Below, piece after piece: positions 57,969 through 64,000 of a DNA stretch of 64,000 nt (position 1 is its first letter; every line of letters starts with the position of its first letter). The position numbers and the translations under genes were made by a program. Source of the stretch: Rhizobium sp. SL86. GTDB lineage: Bacteria > Pseudomonadota > Alphaproteobacteria > Rhizobiales > Rhizobiaceae. The stretch spans positions 2,357,501 to 2,421,500 of the forward strand of contig NZ_JAPPRJ010000001.1 of assembly GCF_026672545.1 (NCBI RefSeq), written 5' to 3'. The notes under the pieces are model-generated. The model was not told the DNA's origin and did no database searches. It worked only from the letters and a program-made list of their open reading frames with translations.

Positions 57969-59027
57969 TCAGCGCAAAAGCTCGGTCACATGGCCCATCT
58001 TGCGGCCAGGGCGGGCTTCCGCCTTGCCGTAAAGATGCGCCAGAACATGCGGTCGGGCGAGCCAGAGGGCGACATCGTCCATGTCGTCGCCGATCAGATT
58101 GGTCATCACGCAGTCGGAATGGCGGGCAGGGTTGCCGAGGCTGAGGCCTGCAACGGCCCGGATGTGCTGCTCGAACTGCGAGACGACGCAGGCCGCTTCC
58201 GTCCAGTGGCCGGAATTGTGCACGCGCGGTGCGATCTCGTTGGCAATCAGCGTGCCGTCCGTCATGACGAAAAATTCCATGCCGATCACGCCGACATAAC
58301 CGAGCCCCGTCAGCAGCCGTTCCGCCGCCGCGCGGGCCGCGGTCTCGGTCGCCTGGCCGATCCGGGCCGGCAGGGTGGAGGTGTGCAGAATGCCGTTGCG
58401 GTGGACGTTTTCCGCCAAGTCATAAGCTTCGATATGCCCATCCGTACCGCGCGCGGCAATCACGGAAACCTCACGTTCGAAGGGTACGAAGGCTTCCAGA
58501 ATCAGCGGCACCGATCCCATCGCCTCGAAGACGCCGGCGGGGCTGTCTTCGGCCGAACGGAACACCCGCTGGCCCTTGCCGTCATAACCGAGGCGGCGGG
58601 TCTTCAGCACGCCCATGCCGCCAAAATCATCCAGTGCGCGCTCGAGATCGGCCTGCGAATCGACGGCGTGGAATTTCGCCGTCTCGATGCCACAGTCGTT
58701 CAGGAAGCGCTTTTCCGTCAGCCGGTCCTGCGCCACTTCCAGAGCCTTCGGTGGCGGATAGACCGGACGCAAGCCCGCCAGCCGCTCGGCGGCGGCCACA
58801 GGAACGTTTTCGAATTCGTAAGTGACGACACGGCATTCCCGCGCCAGTTCGTCGAGCGCTGCCGGATCATCGTAAGCGGCAACGATCTGGCGGTTCGCCA
58901 CCTGGGCGGCCGGGCAATCGGCCTGCGGTTCCAGAATGATGGTGCGGAAATTCAGCCGTGCGGCGGCAATGGCCAGCATGCGGCCCAGCTGGCCGCCGCC
59001 GATAATGCCAATGGTGTCAAGCGTCAT
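57969..59027 (-). CDS. purK: 5-(carboxyamino)imidazole ribonucleotide synthase
   Basis: 352 residues. ATP-grasp enzyme that carboxylates AIR in purine synthesis. Motifs: [21 protein letters not shown] at the start (in part [13 protein letters not shown]), [45 protein letters not shown] and [17 protein letters not shown]. Its ATG overlaps the purE stop, so purE-purK are translated as a pair. Confidence 0.96.
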   Translation of the reverse strand: MTLDTIGIIGGGQLGRMLAIAAARLNFRTIILEPQADCPAAQVANRQIVAAYDDPAALDELARECRVVTYEFENVPVAAAERLAGLRPVYPPPKALEVAQDRLTEKRFLNDCGIETAKFHAVDSQADLERALDDFGGMGVLKTRRLGYDGKGQRVFRSAEDSPAGVFEAMGSVPLILEAFVPFEREVSVIAARGTDGHIEAYDLAENVHRNGILHTSTLPARIGQATETAARAAAERLLTGLGYVGVIGMEFFVMTDGTLIANEIAPRVHNSGHWTEAACVVSQFEQHIRAVAGLSLGNPARHSDCVMTNLIGDDMDDVALWLARPHVLAHLYGKAEARPGRKMGHVTELLR

Positions 59028-59545
59028 GGCGCCTCGTCAATGGGGTAATCCGCGACAGACGCCGTCTGGCGCGCGCGGTATTCGTCCAGCCTGTCGGCCA
59101 GATCGTCGTCGGAAAGAGCAAGCACCGCGGCAGCCAGCAAGGCGGCATTCACCGCCCCGGCGCGACCGATCGCCAGCGTTCCCACCGGAATGCCGGCCGG
59201 CATTTGCACGATGGAATAAAGGCTGTCCATGCCGGACATGGTCTTGGACTGGACAGGAACGCCGAACACGGGGAGCGGCGTCAGGGCCGCCACCATGCCC
59301 GGCAGATGGGCGGCGCCGCCGGCGCCGGCAATGATGACCTGGAACCCTTCTTCTCGCGCGCCCTTGGCGAAGGCGACCATGCGGTCCGGCGTGCGGTGCG
59401 CGGAGACGATCCTGGCCTCATATCCCACATCCAGCTGGTCCAGCGTGTCTGCGGCATTTTTCATGGTTTCCCAGTCGGACTGGCTTCCCATGATGATGGC
59501 TACCGGCGGTCTCTCCTGCGGCAAGCTTGCGTCCTCCGTCGTCAC
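59024..59545 (-). CDS. purE: 5-(carboxyamino)imidazole ribonucleotide mutase
   Basis: 173 residues. It moves the carboxylate from nitrogen to carbon of the imidazole, completing CO2 incorporation by PurK. Signature: [20 protein letters not shown] near the N-terminus, [12 protein letters not shown] (substrate-binding loop) and [17 protein letters not shown]. Start overlaps the stop of the DUF465 gene upstream, giving DUF465-purE-purK. Confidence 0.96.
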   Translation of the reverse strand: MTTEDASLPQERPPVAIIMGSQSDWETMKNAADTLDQLDVGYEARIVSAHRTPDRMVAFAKGAREEGFQVIIAGAGGAAHLPGMVAALTPLPVFGVPVQSKTMSGMDSLYSIVQMPAGIPVGTLAIGRAGAVNAALLAAAVLALSDDDLADRLDEYRARQTASVADYPIDEAP

Positions 59546-59745
59546 GCGATGATGTCGGGAATGATCTGGTCTTCAAGCTGGCTCATCTTGTCCTTGATGG
59601 CGAGCTTCTTTTTCTTCATGCGCTGGATGCGCAGTGCTTCGCAGCCGGTGGTGATCATGGCGTTGATCGCGGCGTCGTAGTCTTCATGCTCCTGGCGCAA
59701 CCTCGCCAGCGCAAGCCTGATATCCGCCTGTTCCTGATCAGCCAT
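59542..59745 (-). CDS. DUF465 (YdcH-like) small coiled-coil protein
   Basis: 67 residues, predicted as one helical hairpin: [20 protein letters not shown], then [19 protein letters not shown] and [10 protein letters not shown]. The core LKKKKLxLKD-like segment defines the family. Its stop overlaps the purE start by four bases (ATGA), so it leads the operon. Function unknown. Confidence 0.85.
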   Translation of the reverse strand: MADQEQADIRLALARLRQEHEDYDAAINAMITTGCEALRIQRMKKKKLAIKDKMSQLEDQIIPDIIA

Positions 59746-60118
59746 CTGTCAATGTCCCCACTATTCATTCCGGTCTTTGTCTTGCCGGGGAATGCATCGA
59801 AGCTCCTACCATCAAACCTCCTGAACGACTAGTCTGGCCGTCAGCAATTGTGGCCAAATAAGTGCAACCGAAGAAACCCGATGAATCAAGCCCTAACGGG
59901 GAGGGGCCGCGTTGCCGCGGCTCTGTCTTGCTGCGGTGCAAGCGCGTGGCGGTGGGACAGTCCTTCATTCCGGCTTAATCAAATCCACCGATTTGTCACG
60001 ATGAAACCACCATTTCGCCTTCGACAAAGGACGCGGTTCATGTCACAGTTCTGTTGCAAACCTGATGCCATCGGCTCAAGGGGAGCTGGTGGCCGGAGAA
60101 CAAGGAAGGACGTGCCAC
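59746..60118. other. Intergenic spacer without a recognised gene
   Basis: The 370 bases between the DUF465 gene of the purE operon and the second DUF465 gene hold no convincing ORF or RNA on either strand. Only a short CCGCG/CGCGG hairpin (around 59909-59920) was noted. Confidence 0.5.
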
Positions 60119-60292
60119 ATGACCATTCAGGCTCATATCGAATCGCTTGAAAAGAAGCACGGCGCTCTTGAGGAGGAGCTCCAGAATATTCTCGCGTCTC
60201 CTTCGTCCGATGATCGTGAAATAGCAGAGTTGAAACGCCGCAAGCTTCGTCTGAAGGACGAAATGGAGCGGTTGCGCAAGACGCGCCATTGA
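60119..60292 (+). CDS. Second DUF465 small coiled-coil protein
   Basis: 57 residues: MTIQAHIESLEKKHGALEEE, with later EIAELKRRKLRLKDEMERL. The LKRRKLRLKDE core is the family motif, and the paralogue at 59542-59745 has the same layout in opposite orientation. GGAAGGA lies 9 nt upstream of the ATG at 60119. Confidence 0.85.
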   Translation: MTIQAHIESLEKKHGALEEELQNILASPSSDDREIAELKRRKLRLKDEMERLRKTRH

Positions 60293-60406
60293 TCTTTTCA
60301 AAGTCGCTATGAGTTCGATGTCATACGGGTCGCCGCCGAAATCGTCTTCAGTCAGACGGCGGCCTGCCGATATCCCGGGTGGATATCCTGAGGCGGGGGA
60401 GGACGA

Positions 60407-60667
60407 TCAGGACCAGAACTGATCCAGCCACAAGTTAAGCTTCGTAAAGCCCTTCGTGTTGACCGAATAGATCCGTTTCGTGCCCTCGGCCGTGACGGAG
60501 ACCAGATTGCTGTCGAGCAGCGCCTTCAGATGCTGGGAGACGGCCGGCCTGCTGATCGGCAGCCCCTCCGCAAGCTCGTTGACGGTGCGCGGAGCGCGCC
60601 TCAACTCTTCCAGCAGGTGACGCCGGTTGGGGTCCGAAATAGCTGCAAAAGGATCGATCGTGGCCAT
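60407..60667 (-). CDS. ArsR-family transcriptional regulator
   Basis: 86 residues. Winged HTH: DPNRRHLLEELRRAPRTVNE, then LPISRPAVSQHLKALLDSNL and SVTAEGTKRIYSV. No cysteine pair at alpha-3 or alpha-5, so it is not a classical metal sensor. It belongs to the small autorepressor branch (SdpR-like). It lies 79 bp beyond a TauE-type gene on the same strand; functional link unknown. Confidence 0.85.
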   Translation of the reverse strand: MATIDPFAAISDPNRRHLLEELRRAPRTVNELAEGLPISRPAVSQHLKALLDSNLVSVTAEGTKRIYSVNTKGFTKLNLWLDQFWS

Positions 60668-60746
60668 GAGGAAAGGCTACGCCAAGTTGCGAGCGGCGGC
60701 AAGAAGAATTGTGCGCCGCAAAATGCGTATTTCTCGACGTTACTGA

Positions 60747-61523
60747 CTAAAGCGGCAATGCATCCCAGAAAAGCTTGAGGGCCGCAAGAAGACCGAGCGC
60801 ATAGGCGAGCGGATAAAAGACCTCCGGCTTCAGACGCCGGACAATTGCCGCACCGGCAACCGTCGCGACCAGCGCAACCGGCAGCAAGGTCAGCGAAATG
60901 GCAAAATTCTTCGTATCGAGCGCTCCAAGCGCCACATAGGGAATGACCTTGATCGCATTGACCAGCGCGAAGAAACGCACGCTGGCGCCGGTATAGTTCT
61001 TCGGGTCCAGTTTCAGCGGCAGGGCATAGATCTGGAAGGGCGGCCCGCCGGCATGGGCGACGAAGCTTCCATAACCGCAGAGAGTTCCCCACAGGATTGC
61101 CGGTGGCCATCGGTGCGGTTTGGGAGCGATCGGTTGCCCGGCGGCGGGGCCATAGGATTTGTAGAAATACTGAAGCGCAAAGATGATCATCGACACCGCG
61201 ATGACGAACCGCAGGGCGTCCGGCGGCACCATGGCCGAGGTCAGCCAGCCGAGTGCGATGCCGACGAGGCCGCCGGGCAGGAAACGCAGCAACAGCGTCC
61301 GGTCGGTGTGATGGCGCCAGGAATAAAGAGCGACGATATCCATGACGATCAGGATCGGCAGGAAGATCGCCGCTGCATCGACCGGACTGACGACGAGCGC
61401 CAAAAGCGGCACCCCGATCAGGGCAAAGGCACCACCCAGCCCGCCTTTCGACAGGCCGACAAGCGCGACGGCCGGGATCGCGGCGGCAAAAAAGATCGGA
61501 TCGGGAAGGGGAAAACCAAGCAT
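60747..61523 (-). CDS. TauE/SafE-family membrane permease
   Basis: 258 residues, about eight hydrophobic segments: FFAAAIPAVALVGLSKGGLG at the start with the family motif GLSKGGLGG, then FLPGGLVGIALGWL. Family members export or import sulfite, sulfonates or other small anions. Start ATG at 61523, preceded by GGGGAAA. The substrate is not assigned. A longer upstream frame to 61754 is not supported. Confidence 0.85.
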   Translation of the reverse strand: MLGFPLPDPIFFAAAIPAVALVGLSKGGLGGAFALIGVPLLALVVSPVDAAAIFLPILIVMDIVALYSWRHHTDRTLLLRFLPGGLVGIALGWLTSAMVPPDALRFVIAVSMIIFALQYFYKSYGPAAGQPIAPKPHRWPPAILWGTLCGYGSFVAHAGGPPFQIYALPLKLDPKNYTGASVRFFALVNAIKVIPYVALGALDTKNFAISLTLLPVALVATVAGAAIVRRLKPEVFYPLAYALGLLAALKLFWDALPL

Positions 61524-61716
61524 GACGGGATGAGTGTTGATTGCGGAGCCTGTCCGGTCTATCGGGTTTTGTCCACGATGACGACCCGTGAACGGTATCA
61601 ACTTGCGTTTCAGGTGCTGTCGTGAGCTGATCGTTGGGATTTCCGTGGGCAGGCGGCGCCCTTGCCGCTCCGTGAAGACAAAAAAGCCGGCAGTCTGCTG
61701 CCAGATGGGATGAAGA

Positions 61717-62370
61717 ATGACGCTTGCCGAGGATCGTTGCCGACTGGTTCTCATCGTACCGGATCACGAGGATGACCAGTGGCTGGCCGATACGCTGTCC
61801 CACGCGCTGAGGGGCGGCGATGTCGCCTCCGTCATCCTGCCGCAATACGAATTGTCGGATCAGGCCTTCCAGAAGCGTGCCGAGCAGTTGGTGCCGATCA
61901 TCCAGGAGGCGGGATCGGCGGCGCTGATCGCCGGTGACAGTCGTGTGGCCGGGCGTGCCAAGGCCGACGGCCTGCATATAACCGGCTCCATCGAGGAACT
62001 CGCGGAAACCATCGAGAAGTTCTCCCCGAAGCTGATCGTCGGTGCGGGGCAGGCGGCGGATCGTCACACGGCGCTCGAAGTGGGCGAGGCGCGGCCGGAC
62101 TACATTTTCTTCGGCAAACTGTCCGGCGACATCAAGCCGGAAGCCCATCCGAAGAACCTGGCGCTCGGCGAATGGTGGGCAGCCCTGGTCGAGATCCCTT
62201 GCGTCGTCATGGGCGGCACGGACATTTCATCTGCGCTTGCGGTGGCCGAGACCGGTGCGGAATTCGTCGCGCTGCGCTCCGCCGTCTTCGACGCGCCCGC
62301 CGGAGCGGCCGCTGCGGTTGCTGAAATCAATGCGATCTTGGACGAAAAAGCGCCACGGTTTGGCGCTTGA
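61717..62370 (+). CDS. Divergent thiamine-phosphate synthase-like (ThiE fold) protein
   Basis: 217 residues. A TIM-barrel like ThiE: CRLVLIVPDHEDDQWLADTL, AALIAGDSRVAGRAKADGLHI, PDYIFFGKLSGDIKPEAHP and CVVMGGTDISSALAVAETG. The canonical ThiE HLGQ-DL, FGP-T and phosphate-binding pattern is altered (GLHITGSIEEL; FFGKLSGD), so TMP synthase activity is doubtful. It overlaps or closely precedes the Sel1 gene. Annotators often name this rhizobial group thiE2. Confidence 0.65.
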   Translation: MTLAEDRCRLVLIVPDHEDDQWLADTLSHALRGGDVASVILPQYELSDQAFQKRAEQLVPIIQEAGSAALIAGDSRVAGRAKADGLHITGSIEELAETIEKFSPKLIVGAGQAADRHTALEVGEARPDYIFFGKLSGDIKPEAHPKNLALGEWWAALVEIPCVVMGGTDISSALAVAETGAEFVALRSAVFDAPAGAAAAVAEINAILDEKAPRFGA

Positions 62371-62378
62371 AGGGTTCC

Positions 62379-63497
62379 ATGTTTCGAAACGCCCGCCTGA
62401 TCCTCATGAGTGCCGTGGCTGCCGCGCCGGCGGCAATGCTGCTGTTGCCTGCCGTTCCGGCCTTCGCGCAAGGCTCGCAGAAGGCGGTGACCCGACCACT
62501 CGAGGGCAATGGCGAAACGCTCCAGCGTGAGGGCGAGACGTCTGCCGACCCGTCCTCGCAGCAGAAGGGGGACCGGTCTGGCGAGCAGCCATCGAGCGGC
62601 ATCACGCTTCTGGAGCGGATGGGGACGTCGCTTCCGCCTCTGCCGCCGGAAAAGCCGTATCATGGGCCCGTCGACGAGGCTTACGGCGCCTATCAGCGCG
62701 GGCTCTACGTCACGGCGCTCGCCAAGGCTCTGCCACGGGCGGAAGCCGGCGATGCGGTTGCCCAGACGCTGGTCGCCGAGATGATGATGCGCGGGCAGGG
62801 CATTGCCCACGATGCGAAGGGAGCCGCCTTCTGGTATGGCCAGGCCGCCGAACGCGGCGATCCGGCCGCCATGTTCCAGTATGCGCTGATCCTGATGCAG
62901 GGCCGGTATGTGACCCGCGACAAGGCGAAGGCGGACGAATACATGCGCCGCGCCGCGGAAGCCGGCAATGCCTCCGCGCAGTTCAACTGGGCGCAGATCC
63001 TGGTGGCGGACAATCCAGGCGAAAAGGGCCTGAAGCTCGCTCTGCCCTTTTATGAGAAGTCCGCCGAGCAGGGCATTTCCGACGCGCAATATGCGGTGGC
63101 GCAGCTTTATCTCGCGATCCACGACCTGCCGACGGACAAGAAGGCGAAGGCGCGCGAATGGCTGGAGCGGGCGGCCAAGGCCGGTTACGACACCGCACAG
63201 CTCGACATGGGGCTCTGGTATGTCAACGGTGTCGGCGGCGAGCGCGACTACGACAAGGGCTTCGAATGGATGCGCATTGCGGCGTTGCGCGGCAATGTGG
63301 TTGCGCAGAACAAACTTGCCCATCTCTACATCAATGCGCTCGGAACCCGGCCGAACCCGGTCGAGGCGGCCAAATGGTATGTGCTGTCCCGCCGTGCCGG
63401 CCTGCCGGATCCAGCATTGGAAGATTTCTATCTCGGCATCGAGGAAGACCAGCAGAAGCAGGCGATCGAGGCCGCCAACCGGTTTCGTCGCAGCTGA
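62379..63497 (+). CDS. Secreted Sel1-repeat protein
   Basis: 372 residues. Signal peptide (LMSAVAAAPAAMLLLPAVPAFA), a linker rich in Gly/Glu/Ser (30-75), then about six Sel1-type repeats from residue ~95, e.g. GDAVAQTLVAEMMMRGQGIA and AAERGDPAAMFQYALILMQG, ending in AAKWYVLSRRAGLPDPA. Sel1 repeats form alpha/alpha solenoids used as adaptors. ATG at 62379 with AAGG 6 nt upstream. Probably coupled to the ThiE-like gene. Confidence 0.88.
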   Translation: MFRNARLILMSAVAAAPAAMLLLPAVPAFAQGSQKAVTRPLEGNGETLQREGETSADPSSQQKGDRSGEQPSSGITLLERMGTSLPPLPPEKPYHGPVDEAYGAYQRGLYVTALAKALPRAEAGDAVAQTLVAEMMMRGQGIAHDAKGAAFWYGQAAERGDPAAMFQYALILMQGRYVTRDKAKADEYMRRAAEAGNASAQFNWAQILVADNPGEKGLKLALPFYEKSAEQGISDAQYAVAQLYLAIHDLPTDKKAKAREWLERAAKAGYDTAQLDMGLWYVNGVGGERDYDKGFEWMRIAALRGNVVAQNKLAHLYINALGTRPNPVEAAKWYVLSRRAGLPDPALEDFYLGIEEDQQKQAIEAANRFRRS

Positions 63498-63643
63498 TCA
63501 CCTGTCACAGACACGCTCGTTTTGGCCTGCGACTTGAATTGTCGCCGGTTTTGTGATTGTGAACGCGGCTATTCTGAAAAGACTGACACACAAAGGTCCC
63601 CGATGATGAGGGACGCCCGCCTTTTATCCCAAGGATCCCCGCA

Positions 63644-64000
63644 ATGGCTCGTTCTGCCCTTCTCAACGTCATGGTTCAGGCTGCGCTGAAAGCCGGCAAG
63701 TCTCTCTCGCGCGATTTCGGCGAGGTGCAGAACCTGCAGGTTTCGGTGAAGGGGCCGAGCGACTTCGTGTCCCAGGCCGACCTGAAGGCCGAGAAGATCG
63801 TGCATGACGAGCTGATGAAGGCCCGTCCGACCTACGGTTTCCTCGGCGAAGAAGGCGGCGAGGAGAAGGGCACCGACGGTTCGCACCGCTGGATCGTCGA
63901 TCCGCTCGACGGCACGACCAACTTCCTGCACGGCATTCCGCAATTCGCCGTCTCGATCGCGCTCGAGCGCAATGGTGAAATCGTCGCCGGCGTCATCTTC
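63644..64000 (+). CDS. suhB: Inositol-1-monophosphatase family protein, SuhB-like (partial)
   Basis: 119 codons visible; the gene runs off the right edge. N-terminus SALLNVMVQAALKAGKSLSR, metal motifs GEEGGEEKG and WIVDPLDGTTNFLHG as in SuhB (inositol monophosphatase), and PQFAVSIALE. Ribosome-binding site AAGGA 9 nt upstream of the ATG. Different from the hisN gene at 6708-7478. Confidence 0.92.
   Translation, partial: MARSALLNVMVQAALKAGKSLSRDFGEVQNLQVSVKGPSDFVSQADLKAEKIVHDELMKARPTYGFLGEEGGEEKGTDGSHRWIVDPLDGTTNFLHGIPQFAVSIALERNGEIVAGVIF

Noticed and set aside
60020-60062. Possible Pho box (TGTCAC-like repeats) upstream of the second DUF465 gene
   Set aside because: The repeat spacing and bases fit the consensus poorly.
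61678-61700. Short hairpin with T run on the minus strand between the TauE and ThiE-like genes
   Set aside because: The stem is only about five base pairs with unclear register, so it is not reported as a terminator.

Overview
The window reads as chromosomal DNA of a Rhizobiaceae-type alphaproteobacterium (Rhizobium/Agrobacterium/Neorhizobium group). The case rests on a eukaryotic-type glutamine synthetase GlnII with a sigma-54 promoter, a CpdR response regulator, an Omp10-type lipoprotein, homospermidine synthase, a GapR/DUF2312 protein, the DUF2735 and DUF1036 families, and uniformly GC-rich third codon positions. The genus cannot be fixed from sequence reading alone. No rRNA, CRISPR array, prophage or intact insertion sequence was seen.

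Layout. 0-9.4 kb: glnII, a CLC chloride channel, small secreted and PH-domain proteins, tRNA-Val(GAC), cpdR, N-formylglutamate amidohydrolase, a probable small RNA on the minus strand (6485-6562), hisN, a lysophospholipase-like hydrolase, and an Hsp20 gene with a ROSE-like leader. 9.4-19.9 kb: a BASS transporter divergent from a LysR regulator, threonine aldolase, glutamate synthase gltB-gltD and a nucleoside deoxyribosyltransferase. 19.9-30.5 kb: mainly envelope genes (an SGNH-like protein, lytic transglycosylase, galU, a beta-barrel protein, kdsD, NfeD/SPFH), then a periplasmic Cache-like protein followed by a chemoreceptor. 30.5-34.5 kb: a probable preQ1-I riboswitch and the queC-queD-queE operon for preQ0, then a GNAT/metallo-hydrolase pair. 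34.5-44.7 kb: a diguanylate-cyclase remnant, hemH, a secreted 5'-nucleotidase, omp10, homospermidine synthase, an HODM-like protein, pabB/pabC and oligoendopeptidase F. 44.7-54.8 kb: a sigma-54 response regulator, a DUF882 cell-wall-type protein, an MFS/LysR divergent pair, gapR-DUF1244-N-formylglutamate amidohydrolase, and DUF1036-pyk. 54.9-64 kb: a type II toxin-antitoxin candidate with a 24-bp palindromic operator, a hydrolase with an apparent CTG start, zinc-independent rpmJ, purE-purK, an ArsR regulator, a TauE-type permease, a divergent ThiE-like protein, a Sel1-repeat protein and the start of suhB.

Functional themes. Nitrogen assimilation is strong: GlnII fixes ammonia into glutamine, GltBD returns glutamate, and two unlinked N-formylglutamate amidohydrolase paralogues plus an HODM-like protein may salvage organic nitrogen. 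Other cofactor and nucleotide genes cover queuosine precursor, folate (pabB/pabC), heme, purine and a ThiE-like protein. The most interesting non-coding elements are the candidate preQ1-I riboswitch ahead of queC, an independent minus-strand sRNA with promoter, three stem-loops and terminator, the ROSE-like element, and the toxin-antitoxin operator. I saw no multi-gene system that is clearly new to science. The best leads are the sRNA, the split Cache/chemoreceptor operon and the toxin-antitoxin module.
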